Assembly: GCF_900115865.1 (NCBI RefSeq)
Contig: NZ_FOXY01000007.1
Span: forward strand, 124,001-188,000
DNA: 64,000 nt
Reading direction: 5' to 3'
Source: Donghicola eburneus
GTDB taxonomy: Bacteria; Pseudomonadota; Alphaproteobacteria; Rhodobacterales; Rhodobacteraceae
Shown here: positions 52,470 to 60,237 of the stretch, one piece after another
How positions within the stretch are numbered: position 1 is the stretch's first letter
Layout: every line of letters starts with the position of its first letter
Made by a program: the position numbers and the translations under genes
The notes under the pieces: generated by a model
What the model was told of the DNA's origin: nothing
Seen by the model: only the letters and a program-made list of their open reading frames with translations
The model's database searches: none

Positions 52470-52871
52470 TTACTCGGCCGCTTTATTCGTCTGCTTCAGC
52501 GAGGCGATGACTTTCTCCGCCCACTTCAGCTGGTCCTTCAGATCGTCGATGGCCTCGTTCAGTTCGTCGCGCTGCTGCTCCATGGCGTGCAGACGCTCCA
52601 GCCCGACCTCATGGGTGCGGGACAGCTGGGTCAGCTGCTGGTCGCCCATGTGGTACAGATCCAGAAGCTGGCGGATTTCTTCGAGGCTGAAACCGAACCG
52701 TTTGCCGCGCAGGATCAGCTTGAGCCGCGCACGGTCACGTTTGGTGAACAGGCGCTTTTGCCCGTCACGAATAGGAAAGATAAGCTCTTTGGCTTCATAA
52801 AAGCGAAGCGTCCGAGGCGTTACGTCATAGGCCTCGCACATTTCGCGGATGGTCATGATGCGATCGTCCAT
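52470..52871 (-). CDS. MerR-family transcriptional regulator heading the beta-oxidation operon
   Basis: 133 aa. The N-terminal MerR winged helix (IREMCEAYDVTPRTLRFYEAKELI, about 8-31; FTKRDRARLKLILRGKRFGFSLEEIRQLLDLY, about 42-73) is followed by a coiled-coil dimerisation helix (about 85-128). There are no metal-binding cysteines, so it senses an organic ligand, probably an acyl-CoA or fatty acid given its operon. AGGAG lies nine bases before ATG 52871. Its promoter has a 19-bp spacer and a palindromic site, suggesting autoregulation. It is similar in sequence to the adjacent MerR at 53007. Confidence 0.9.
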   Translation of the reverse strand: MDDRIMTIREMCEAYDVTPRTLRFYEAKELIFPIRDGQKRLFTKRDRARLKLILRGKRFGFSLEEIRQLLDLYHMGDQQLTQLSRTHEVGLERLHAMEQQRDELNEAIDDLKDQLKWAEKVIASLKQTNKAAE

Positions 52872-52920
52872 GACGGGTCTCCTGATAGTGTTCGCGCACC
52901 AGAATTCGGTTTCTGGTCGT

Positions 52921-52952
52921 ACTATACTACAGGAGTTGACGTTTACGTAAAC
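52921..52952 (-). promoter_or_regulatory. MerR-type promoter and operator of the beta-oxidation operon
   Basis: On the minus strand: -35 TTTACG (52946-52951), a 19-base spacer (52927-52945) and -10 TATAGT (52921-52926). The perfect palindrome GTTTACGTAAAC (52941-52952) overlaps the -35. The plus-strand reading TTGACGTTTACGTAAA (52936-52951) resembles the remembered LiuR-type consensus for MerR regulators of acyl-CoA catabolism. The start codon lies about 50 bases downstream of the -10. Confidence 0.7.
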
Positions 52953-53006
52953 AGTACGTCACGTCACCTTTTTGTGTGACGGAGGGTCACTTTTGAACTG
53001 AACGGT

Positions 53007-53384
53007 TCATTTTTCTTTCAGAAGGCTTTCCTGCACTTCATCCCGCAGCTGTCGCAGCTCTGTCATGGCGGTTTCGATCTGAGTTTGTTGCTCGTGCAGC
53101 TCGCCAAGCTGGCGGTTTGCCATCTCGACCCACGCTTCCATTTGGGCGGTTGTGCCTTCTTTTTCGTAGATTAGCAGCCACTGGCGAATCTCTTCGAGTT
53201 GGAAGCCGAACCGGCGTCCGCGCAGAATCAGCGTCATGCGCGCCACGTCACGCGGCGAATAGAACCGCGATCGGCCTTCGCGCTCGGGGGCGAGCAGTTC
53301 GATATACTCGTAGTAGCGCAGGGTGCGCGGGGTAACGTCGAACTTGGCACACATTTCTTTGAAGCTGAGACGAGTCTCGGACAT
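53007..53384 (-). CDS. Second MerR-family transcriptional regulator
   Basis: 125 aa. MerR winged helix (LSFKEMCAKFDVTPRTLRYYEYIELL, RFYSPRDVARMTLILRGRRFGFQLEEIRQWLLIY) plus a coiled coil (about 80-120). It is clearly paralogous to the MerR at 52470 (shared DVTPRTLR, LILRG and RFGF-LEEIRQ), so tandem duplication is likely. GGAGGAG lies five bases before ATG 53384; the frame extends to 53444 without conservation. It is divergent from the thioesterase gene and may control it, the beta-oxidation operon, or both. Confidence 0.9.
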   Translation of the reverse strand: MSETRLSFKEMCAKFDVTPRTLRYYEYIELLAPEREGRSRFYSPRDVARMTLILRGRRFGFQLEEIRQWLLIYEKEGTTAQMEAWVEMANRQLGELHEQQTQIETAMTELRQLRDEVQESLLKEK

Positions 53385-53501
53385 CTGGCTCCTCCTTGGT
53401 TGGGGCGGAGCGTAGGGCGAACGCTGGGGCAGGGCAACTGTCACCCTTTACGGACGCGGCGTGAATGCTCCATACCAAGAGCAACCAAGGAGTTTACCAA
53501 T

Positions 53502-53927
53502 ATGAGCGCGGACAAGGCGAAAATCGCAGCGCAGTTTATACAGGCGATTCCCCACTCTCGGGCGTTGGGTATGAATCTGGTCGAGATCGGAGATGGCGAG
53601 GCCGTGATCGAAATGCCCTATGACACCAAGCTTATCGGAGATCCCGACACGGGCGTGATCCATGGTGGTGCCGTCAGCGCGCTGATGGACACGTGCAGTG
53701 GAGCGGCGGTCATGAGTCATCCCGACGCGCCGACCTCGACCGCGACCATCGATTTGCGAATCGACTACATGCGGGCCGCGACCCCCGGTCAGACCATCCG
53801 CACCCGTGCCTATTGTTACCAAGTGACCCGCAGTGTTGCCTTTGTCCGCGCCGAGGCGGTGGATGAAGACACTGCGCGTCCCGTCGCCACGGCCACCGGT
53901 GCCTTTACTTTCGAGAGGTCGAAATGA
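53502..53927 (+). CDS. PaaI-family hotdog thioesterase (first of two)
   Basis: 141 aa. The 4HBT/PaaI pattern NLVEIGDGEAVIEMPYDTKLIGDPDTGVIHGGAVSALMDTCSGAAV runs over about 23-68, with the catalytic HGG and Asp in MDT, and the strand RIDYMRAATPGQTIRTRA follows. It hydrolyses acyl-CoA thioesters, probably recycling CoA from stalled degradation intermediates. AAGGAG precedes the ATG. Its stop overlaps the next gene by four bases. Confidence 0.9.
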   Translation: MSADKAKIAAQFIQAIPHSRALGMNLVEIGDGEAVIEMPYDTKLIGDPDTGVIHGGAVSALMDTCSGAAVMSHPDAPTSTATIDLRIDYMRAATPGQTIRTRAYCYQVTRSVAFVRAEAVDEDTARPVATATGAFTFERSK

Positions 53928-54415
53928 GTCGTCCCCGTCCCGAACCCGTACAAGTGGTGAAACAACGTCGCGACGCCGCGCTCTCTGCTCTGGTCGAGCG
54001 CGTGCCTTACATCCAGTTCCTTGGGATCAGTTTTGATCGCCGCGGGGATGAACTGACCGCAACCATGAATTATGATGAAAAGCTGATCGGTAACCCGATG
54101 CTGCCCGCCCTGCATGGGGGCGCGACGGCGGCGTTTCTGGAAACGGCCGCGATTATCGAACTCAGCTGGCAAATGATCTGGCCCAGCATCGAGAGCGACA
54201 GCCATGAGCTACCCCCCTTGCGGATGCCCAAGACAATCGACTTCACCGTGGATTATCTGCGCTCTGGCCTGCCGCGCGATGCTTATGCCCGTGCACGGGT
54301 GAACCGCTCGGGCCGCCGCTACGCGAGCGTCCATGTCGAAGCATGGCAGGACAACCGCGAGAAGCTGTTTGCTCAGGCGACGGGGCATTTCATGATGCCC
54401 CAGAAGAATGACTGA
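53924..54415 (+). CDS. PaaI-family hotdog thioesterase (second of two)
   Basis: 163 aa. Same fold as its upstream neighbour but diverged: MNYDEKLIGNPMLPALHGGATAAFLETAAIIEL (about 47-79; HGG and E in FLET at the catalytic position) and TVDYLRSGLPRDAYARARVNRSGRRYASVHVEAW. A loop insertion (PSIESDSHELPPLRMPK) distinguishes it. Tandem hotdog genes may form a heteromer (inference). ATGA overlap upstream, eight-base overlap with the MATE gene downstream. Confidence 0.88.
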   Translation: MSRPRPEPVQVVKQRRDAALSALVERVPYIQFLGISFDRRGDELTATMNYDEKLIGNPMLPALHGGATAAFLETAAIIELSWQMIWPSIESDSHELPPLRMPKTIDFTVDYLRSGLPRDAYARARVNRSGRRYASVHVEAWQDNREKLFAQATGHFMMPQKND

Positions 54416-55730
54416 CACCCCCGCGCCGCGGGCCGTGACCCATCGCAGAGTGCTGAAAATCGCTCTGCCGATTGTGCTGTCCAATGCAACGGTACCGATT
54501 CTGGGCGCGGTGGACACAGGTGTTGTCGGGCAACTCGGTCAGGCTGCCCCGATCGGCGCTGTCGGCATTGGTGCGGTGATTTTGACGGCGGTCTATTGGA
54601 TTTTTGGCTTCTTGCGCATGGGAACCACAGGGTTCGTGAGCCAAGCCGAAGGGGCAGGCGACCGCGCCGAAATCGCCGCGCTGCTGACGCGGGTGCTGAT
54701 CATCGCCGGACTGGCTGGCTTTGCGCTGATCCTGCTCCAGCAGCCTATCTTCGCGGCGGGGTTTGCCCTGTCACCTGCTTCGACCGAGGTCGAGGCGCTG
54801 GCCCGCGACTACATGTCGATTCGCATCTGGTCAGCCCCAGCGCCGATTGCCTTGTACGGGATTACAGGCTGGCTCTTGGCCCAAGAACGTACGCGCGGCG
54901 TTCTGGTTATCCAGATCATCATGAACGGCACCAATATTCTGCTCGACCTGTGGTTCGTGTTGGGGCTGGGCTGGGGCGTCCAAGGCGTGGCGCTGGCGAC
55001 ACTCATATCGGAAGTCTTCGGCCTCTGCGTCGGTCTCTGGCTCTGCCGCGCGGCGTTCCGAGTCCCGGCATGGCGCGACTGGCCCCGCGTGCTGGATCGC
55101 GTGCGCCTTCGCCAGATGGCGCTGGTCAACTCTGACATCCTGATACGGTCCTCGCTGCTGCAAGCGATCTTCATGGGATTTCTGTTCGTCAGTGCGCGGT
55201 TCGGAGACGTGGCGCTGGCGGCCAACCAAGTTTTACTTCAGTTCCTGAACATCACGGCCTACGCGCTGGACGGTTTTGCCTTCACCGCTGAAACAATAGT
55301 CGGCCAAGCCCTCGGAGCGCGAAGCGCACCGATTCTTCGTCGCGGTGCGGTCCTGACGTCCGCTTGGGCTGTCGGCGCGTCAGTGTTGCTTGCCTGCGTC
55401 TTCGCTGTCGGAGGGGGCACCATCATCGACATCATGACCACGGCCCCCGAGGTTCGCATCGCCGCGCGAGAGTTCCTGCCGTGGATGGTGGCGGCCCCGC
55501 TCCTTGGGGTGGCGGCGTGGATGCTGGACGGTATCTTTATCGGAGCAACCCGCTCGCAGGATATGCGCAACATGATGATCGTCAGTTTTGTGATCTACGT
55601 GGTCTGCGTTGTCGCGCTTGTCCCACCTTACCAAAATCACGGTCTCTGGCTTGCGTTCAACATCGCGTTCGTCGCCAGAGGGGTCACCCTTGGCCTGCGC
55701 TATCCCGCTTTGGAACGCAGCGCAGCCTGA
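54408..55730 (+). CDS. MATE family efflux transporter (DinF-like)
   Basis: 440 aa, about 12 membrane segments in two homologous halves (IALPIVLSNATVPILGAVDTGVVGQLG at the start; MALVNSDILIRSSLLQAIFMGFLF opening the second half). It exchanges Na+ or H+ for organic cations or other small molecules at the inner membrane. The DinF branch is suggested by GFLRMGTTGFVSQAEGAGD. It is in an operon with two thioesterases, so a lipophilic or aromatic substrate is possible. A short repeat begins directly after its TGA. Confidence 0.9.
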   Translation: MTDTPAPRAVTHRRVLKIALPIVLSNATVPILGAVDTGVVGQLGQAAPIGAVGIGAVILTAVYWIFGFLRMGTTGFVSQAEGAGDRAEIAALLTRVLIIAGLAGFALILLQQPIFAAGFALSPASTEVEALARDYMSIRIWSAPAPIALYGITGWLLAQERTRGVLVIQIIMNGTNILLDLWFVLGLGWGVQGVALATLISEVFGLCVGLWLCRAAFRVPAWRDWPRVLDRVRLRQMALVNSDILIRSSLLQAIFMGFLFVSARFGDVALAANQVLLQFLNITAYALDGFAFTAETIVGQALGARSAPILRRGAVLTSAWAVGASVLLACVFAVGGGTIIDIMTTAPEVRIAAREFLPWMVAAPLLGVAAWMLDGIFIGATRSQDMRNMMIVSFVIYVVCVVALVPPYQNHGLWLAFNIAFVARGVTLGLRYPALERSAA

Positions 55731-55753
55731 CTTCTTTTTGCTCTAAATACTCA
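55731..55753 (+). repeat. Short intergenic repeat, copy e
   Basis: Identical in all 23 positions to copy a at 14817. It starts at the base after the MATE stop codon. Confidence 0.82.
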
Positions 55754-55760
55754 AACAGAA

Positions 55761-55819
55761 AGGCCACTTCCGCATCGGAAGTGGCCTGACCAAAATGAGT
55801 GCGGGGCGCGGCCCCGCAC
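55761..55819 (-). terminator. Two tandem hairpins ending the 5'-nucleotidase gene
   Basis: Nearest the gene: GTGCGGGGC (55799-55807) with GCCCCGCAC (55811-55819), followed on the minus strand by TCATTTT. Further on: a 12-base stem AGGCCACTTCCG (55761-55772) with CGGAAGTGGCCT (55776-55787), loop of three, followed on the minus strand by TTCTGTTT. Either may also stop MATE transcripts. Confidence 0.8.
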
Positions 55820-55827
55820 GCTTTATC

Positions 55828-57381
55828 TTATTTCGCGCTGATGCGACCGTCGGTGTAGGGCGTGTAGGGCGCATTGGCCGCGATGTATTCTGCGGTAACG
55901 TCCGCCAAATCGGGGCCAAAGTCGTAGGCATTCTCTGCGTCGCGGAACATCTTGTAGCCGTCACCGCCATTGCGAACGTAGTTGTTGGACACAACACCGT
56001 AGGTCGCAGCGGGATCAATCGGCTCACCGCCCACCATCACATCGCTCACACGGCTGCCGGGCTCTGCGCTTGCGTCAAAGACAAAGCTCATGCCCGCGAT
56101 CTGGGGGAAGCGGCCGCCGCCTTCCTCGATCTCGCTCACACCATTTTCCAGTGCGTCGATCATGGTCTGGCCCGTGACTTGGAAAGTCGAAAGGGTGTTT
56201 TGGAAGGGCAGAACGGTCAGGACTTCGCCCATGGTGACTTCGCCCGCGTCAATGCTGGCACGGACGCCGCCGCCGTTCTGGATGGCGATCTGGATGCCTT
56301 GGTCTTTGACACGGTCGAGCATCGCATCCGCGATCAGAGTGCCCATCTGGCATTCCATCGCGCGGCAAGAACTACGGTCGCCGTCGATGGCTTCGGCCGT
56401 CTCGGCTACGACCTTGCTGCGAATTTCTTCCAGCGGCTTCGCGGCTTCGGCGATGCGCTCGACGGTGGGTGCGTCTTCGGTCACGGCTGCGTCCATGATG
56501 ATCGGAGCGCCGCTCGCCGAGATGATGTTGCCTTCATCATCAAAGACAACGTTCAGCTCGCCTAGGAATTTGCCGTAGGCGTAGGCCGACAGGATCTGGG
56601 TGCCATTGACCACGGTGGGGTAGGGGCCTTCGGCGCCGTCCATGTCACCCAGAAGAGTGTTCGTGTGACCGCCCACGATCACGTCAACGCCGGTGGTTTC
56701 TGACGCGACGCGCTGGTCTACCGCATAGCCGGAGTGCGACAGCACGATGATCTTGTTCACGCCCTCGGCGGTCAGCTTATCGACTTCACCCTGAACCGCA
56801 TCCACCGGATCGGTAAAGATCACCTTGTCCCCGGGCGAGGCCAACTCGTCGGTGTTCTGGGGCGTCAGGCCGATCAAGCCCAGCTTCTCGCCGTTGCGCT
56901 CGATCACGGTGGACTTCATCAGCTTGTCCGCCAGCGCAGGCTCCATCGAGACATCGGCGTTCGACATCAGCACGGGGAACTCGACCGCATCCATGAAGCC
57001 CGCCAGCACTTCGGGGCCATCATCGAATTCGTGGTTGCCGACGGTCATGCCGTCATAACCGAGCTTGTTCATCATCTCGGCGGCAAGTTTGCCTTTGTAA
57101 TAGGTGTAGAACAGGGTGCCCTGAAACTGGTCGCCGCCATCAAAAAGGACGGTGTTTTCGTTGCGGGCGCGGGCCTCTTCGACGGCTGTCACCAAGCGGG
57201 CACTGCCGCCAAAGCATTCGCCAGCTGCGTTATCCTCGGCAGAGCAGCCGCTGTCATATTTGCTGATGGGTTCGAAACGGGCGTGAAAGTCGTTGGTGTG
57301 AAGGATGGTCAGCGCATAATCGGCCGAGGCCGCAGAGGCGGTAATGGCCAGAGCGGCGCAGGTGCTGAACAGACGGATCAT
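55828..57381 (-). CDS. Periplasmic 5'-nucleotidase (UshA/NutA-like)
   Basis: 517 aa with a signal peptide (MIRLFSTCAALAITASAASA). Metallophosphatase domain: ILHTNDFHARFEP (about 25-37), DGGDQFQGT (about 80-88), GNHEFDDG (about 115-122), SHSGY and GGHTNT metal histidines. C-terminal substrate domain: QNGGGVRASI (about 393-402) and SNNYVRNGGDGY with the aromatic for base stacking. It removes phosphate from extracellular nucleotides, giving nucleosides that the cdd-deoA-deoB-add-upp enzymes can process after uptake. Confidence 0.92.
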   Translation of the reverse strand: MIRLFSTCAALAITASAASADYALTILHTNDFHARFEPISKYDSGCSAEDNAAGECFGGSARLVTAVEEARARNENTVLFDGGDQFQGTLFYTYYKGKLAAEMMNKLGYDGMTVGNHEFDDGPEVLAGFMDAVEFPVLMSNADVSMEPALADKLMKSTVIERNGEKLGLIGLTPQNTDELASPGDKVIFTDPVDAVQGEVDKLTAEGVNKIIVLSHSGYAVDQRVASETTGVDVIVGGHTNTLLGDMDGAEGPYPTVVNGTQILSAYAYGKFLGELNVVFDDEGNIISASGAPIIMDAAVTEDAPTVERIAEAAKPLEEIRSKVVAETAEAIDGDRSSCRAMECQMGTLIADAMLDRVKDQGIQIAIQNGGGVRASIDAGEVTMGEVLTVLPFQNTLSTFQVTGQTMIDALENGVSEIEEGGGRFPQIAGMSFVFDASAEPGSRVSDVMVGGEPIDPAATYGVVSNNYVRNGGDGYKMFRDAENAYDFGPDLADVTAEYIAANAPYTPYTDGRISAK

Positions 57382-57495
57382 CGGGAAACCTTTCTTTCGA
57401 CTCAGTCTAATGGGACGATGCTAAGGGCATTACATCTGAACTGGCGACATCTTTGTGAACTTGACGTGGGGGCGTGCACGGGCCATCACCGCATT

Positions 57496-57834
57496 ATGCT
57501 CATTTACAAGATATTTCGGGCCCACGAATGGGCGCTTTTGGAAACCCAAGGCAGCACGACCGGCGCTCCGGTCGATGTGTCTGACGGATACATCCACTTC
57601 TCGACTGCGGCGCAGGCGCGCGAAACGGCGGCAAAGCACTTTGCCGGAGAAGAGGGGCTCGTTCTGCTTGGCGTGACGACGGAAACCATGGACGGCGACC
57701 TGCGTTGGGAAAAATCACGCGGTGGAGCTCTGTTCCCGCACCTCTACCGTGACCTGCGTATGACCGATGTGGCGTGGTACAAGCCGCTGCCGCTAGGGCC
57801 GGACGGGCACTGCTTTCCCGAGGAAATGGTATGA
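57496..57834 (+). CDS. DUF952 family protein
   Basis: 112 aa. [17 protein letters not shown] (about 3-19), [21 protein letters not shown] (about 29-49) and [17 protein letters not shown] (about 73-89) are the DUF952 hallmarks. The function is unknown; the fold is ADP-ribosyltransferase-like by family knowledge. The start at 57496 is the family start; upstream in-frame sequence belongs to the antisense of the nucleotidase gene. The four-base overlap with pyrD (ATGA) indicates co-translation. Confidence 0.88.
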   Translation: MLIYKIFRAHEWALLETQGSTTGAPVDVSDGYIHFSTAAQARETAAKHFAGEEGLVLLGVTTETMDGDLRWEKSRGGALFPHLYRDLRMTDVAWYKPLPLGPDGHCFPEEMV

Positions 57835-58889
57835 AGATTCTCGAACAGATTGGGATGCGGGCGATCCGGTCCTTTGATCCTGAAACGGCGCATGGGTTGG
57901 CGCTTAAGGCGCTGACGTCGGGCCTGGCACCGCGCCCGAAAACAGTGACATCGCCGCGTCTCGCGACCGAACTGGCGGGCCTGTCTCTGCCGAATCCGCT
58001 GGGCTTGGCCGCGGGCTTTGACAAGAACGCGGTGGCCCTGCACCCGCTGGCCAAGGTCGGGTTTGGCTTTGTCGAAGTCGGGGCGATCACCCCGCGCGCG
58101 CAACCGGGCAACGCCCGTCCGCGCCTGTTCCGTCTGGAAGAGGATCAGGGCGTCATCAACCGCTTTGGCTTCAACAACGAAGGCATGGTTGTTGCGGCAG
58201 AGCGTTTGGCGCAGCGCCCGCGCGATGCAGTGATTGGCCTCAACCTTGGCGCGAACAAAGACAGTGACGACCGCGCCAGCGACTACGCCAAGGTTCTGAC
58301 CAAGTGCGGGGACTATCTGGATTTCGCGACCGTGAATGTCAGTTCGCCCAATACAGAAAAGCTGCGCGATTTGCAGGGACGCGAGGCGCTGACCGCGCTG
58401 CTCGATGGCGTGACCGAGGCAAACAGCAAACTGGACCGTCCGATTCCGATCTTCCTGAAGATCGCGCCGGATCTGGATCACGATGGGTTGGCCGAGATCG
58501 CAGATGTTGCGATCCAGACCGGACTGTCCGCGATCATTGCGACGAACACGACCCTTTCGCGCGACGGTCTGAGCAGCAAGCACAAGGACGAGATGGGCGG
58601 ACTGTCAGGACAGCCCTTGTTCGAGAAATCGACCCGCGTTCTAGCCGAACTGTCCAAACTGACCGAAGGGCGCATTCCTCTGGTTGGTGTCGGCGGCATC
58701 AGCAATGCAGAACAAGCCTATGCCAAAATCCGTGCAGGGGCTTCGGCGCTGCAGCTTTATTCGGCGCTGGTGTACGGCGGGCTATCGCTGGTTGAAGAGA
58801 TCCTGCAGGGGCTGGACGAATGCCTGCTGCGTGATGGCTTTGCGACCGTTGAACAGGCGATAGGCTCGGGGCGCGGCGACTGGCTCTGA
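57831..58889 (+). CDS. pyrD: Dihydroorotate dehydrogenase (quinone), class 2
   Basis: Membrane-associated FMN enzyme of pyrimidine synthesis, passing electrons to ubiquinone. 352 aa. The N-terminal helices for membrane and quinone contact ([28 protein letters not shown]) mark class 2. [13 protein letters not shown] (about 55-67), [10 protein letters not shown] (about 107-116), the catalytic serine in NVSSPNT (about 170-176), and [10 protein letters not shown] and [21 protein letters not shown] for FMN phosphate. It starts inside the DUF952 stop; a strong terminator follows. Confidence 0.97.
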   Translation: MKILEQIGMRAIRSFDPETAHGLALKALTSGLAPRPKTVTSPRLATELAGLSLPNPLGLAAGFDKNAVALHPLAKVGFGFVEVGAITPRAQPGNARPRLFRLEEDQGVINRFGFNNEGMVVAAERLAQRPRDAVIGLNLGANKDSDDRASDYAKVLTKCGDYLDFATVNVSSPNTEKLRDLQGREALTALLDGVTEANSKLDRPIPIFLKIAPDLDHDGLAEIADVAIQTGLSAIIATNTTLSRDGLSSKHKDEMGGLSGQPLFEKSTRVLAELSKLTEGRIPLVGVGGISNAEQAYAKIRAGASALQLYSALVYGGLSLVEEILQGLDECLLRDGFATVEQAIGSGRGDWL

Positions 58890-58928
58890 CCGGTTGATCT
58901 GCCGCAGCATCTGCACCACCTTTCGAAG

Positions 58929-58954
58929 GGCGAGGCTTTGGGCCTCGCCTTTTT
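58929..58954 (+). terminator. Rho-independent terminator of pyrD
   Basis: GGCGAGGC (58929-58936) pairs with GCCTCGCC (58942-58949), then TTTTT (58950-58954). Confidence 0.9.
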
Positions 58955-58970
58955 CATGTGGGGCTCGGGG

Positions 58971-59630
58971 ATGTGCGGACGATTTGCTATAACGCTGCCG
59001 GATCAGGCGATGGCCAATGTTTTTGACGCAGCGCCCTCGAATGATCTGCCGGATACCCCCAATTATAATGTCTGCCCAACGAATACAGTGCACGTCGTGG
59101 TTTCTGCCGAGGCGCGGCGGATCGTGCCCATGCGCTGGGGATTCATCCCGCACTGGTACAAGGTGCACAATGACGGCCCGCTGCTGATCAATGCCCGATC
59201 CGAGACGATCGCCGAGAAGCCCGCATTCCGCGAGGCTTGTCGCGAACGGCGCTGCATTCTGCCCGCAACTGGGTTCTATGAATGGACAAAATCGGCCGAG
59301 GACGCGCGGCTCCCTTGGTATATTTCACGCGCGGATGAACAGCCCATCGCCTTTGCCGGGATCTGGCAGGAGTGGGGCACGGGGGAAGACCGAATGCGGA
59401 CCTGTGCCATCGTCACCTGCGGCGCGAATGATCCGATGAAAGCGATTCACCACCGGATGCCTGTTATCCTGACGTCAGACAGCTTTGGCCTGTGGCTTGG
59501 CGAAGAAGGGAAGGGCGCCGCGCGGCTGATGCACGCCGCGCCTGACGATGCACTGGTCTGGCATCGCGTTGATCCCAAAGTGAATTCTAATCGAGCAGAA
59601 GGAGAGGATTTGATCGAGCCGATCGCTTGA
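58971..59630 (+). CDS. SOS response-associated peptidase family protein (YedK/HMCES)
   Basis: 219 aa. Starts MCGRF, placing the catalytic Cys2 that crosslinks to abasic sites in single-stranded DNA. NARSETIAEKPAFREACRERRCILPATGFYEW (about 76-107; active-site Asn and Glu) and HHRMPVIL (about 162-169, catalytic His) complete the SRAP site. It shields abasic sites at forks. The start must be 58971, because Cys2 becomes N-terminal; a frame open from 58938 is an artefact. Alone, 81 bases after pyrD. Confidence 0.93.
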   Translation: MCGRFAITLPDQAMANVFDAAPSNDLPDTPNYNVCPTNTVHVVVSAEARRIVPMRWGFIPHWYKVHNDGPLLINARSETIAEKPAFREACRERRCILPATGFYEWTKSAEDARLPWYISRADEQPIAFAGIWQEWGTGEDRMRTCAIVTCGANDPMKAIHHRMPVILTSDSFGLWLGEEGKGAARLMHAAPDDALVWHRVDPKVNSNRAEGEDLIEPIA

Positions 59631-59667
59631 CCTTCCTGAAAAGTTGCAATATCTCTCTGCCCACTGC

Positions 59668-59741
59668 GCGGGTGTTGTGTAGTGGTAAGACCTTAGCCTT
59701 CCAAGCTAATGACGCGGGTTCGATTCCCGCCACCCGCTCCA
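59668..59741 (+). tRNA. tRNA-Gly (anticodon TCC)
   Basis: Acceptor stem GCGGGTG (59668-59674) with CACCCGC (59731-59737); the anticodon arm TTAGC-CTTCCAA-GCTAA places TCC at 59699-59701; T arm GCGGG-TTCGATT-CCCGC. Discriminator T at 59738 and the CCA end is encoded (59739-59741). It lies 38 bases after the YedK-like gene. Confidence 0.97.
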
Positions 59742-59853
59742 AAATCTTCCCCACTTTTGAATTTTTTCGCACAGGTGCTCCTGTATGCGCGACAGTTGTG
59801 CTCGTGTGCTGCGTATTTTATTTCTGACTAAATTGCTTTGGAAAGGAATTATG

Positions 59854-60138
59854 ATGCAGAGCCAAACTTTGATCGAGACCGGACAGGCGTCGAAATACTT
59901 GCAGCAACTGTGCAAACACTTTGCCCACAAGACCGAAGTCACATTCAGCGAAACCGAAGCGCACTGTGTTTTCGGCACCGCAACTGCTGACATGAGAGCC
60001 AAAGAGCAGGGCCTTGAGGTGATCATCACCGCCGAAGACCCCGAGGGCATTGATCGCGGGCAGATGGTGATTTGGAAGCATCTCGAACGCTTCGCATTCC
60101 GCGAAGATTTGTCCGAACCCGTTTGGCAGACGGCCTAA
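59854..60138 (+). CDS. DUF2218 domain-containing protein
   Basis: 94 aa. SKYLQQLCKHFAHKTEVTFSETEAHCVFG (about 13-41) and the ending RGQMVIWKHLERFAFRE are typical of DUF2218, small proteins often found beside iron-siderophore and transport genes; the function is unknown. AAGGA stands before two consecutive in-frame ATGs; the second (59854) has better spacing than 59851. An ABC exporter gene follows after 99 bases. Confidence 0.85.
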   Translation: MQSQTLIETGQASKYLQQLCKHFAHKTEVTFSETEAHCVFGTATADMRAKEQGLEVIITAEDPEGIDRGQMVIWKHLERFAFREDLSEPVWQTA

Positions 60139-60237
60139 ACGTTCCTGATACTGCGCGACAGAGCCAAGTGAAGGGAAACCTTTGCTTGACCGCGTAGCGC
60201 CACGCGGCCATGTATCCCCCGTTATTTCGGAGGACCC

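Noticed and set aside
52921-52960. LiuR as the definite name for the regulator at 52470
   Set aside because: The operator resembles the remembered LiuR consensus, but the operon is straight-chain fad-type rather than liu; the name was withheld.
14817-55753. Short repeats as a CRISPR array or insertion-sequence ends
   Set aside because: Copies are scattered over 40 kb in both orientations with no regular spacing, no cas genes, no transposase and no target duplications.
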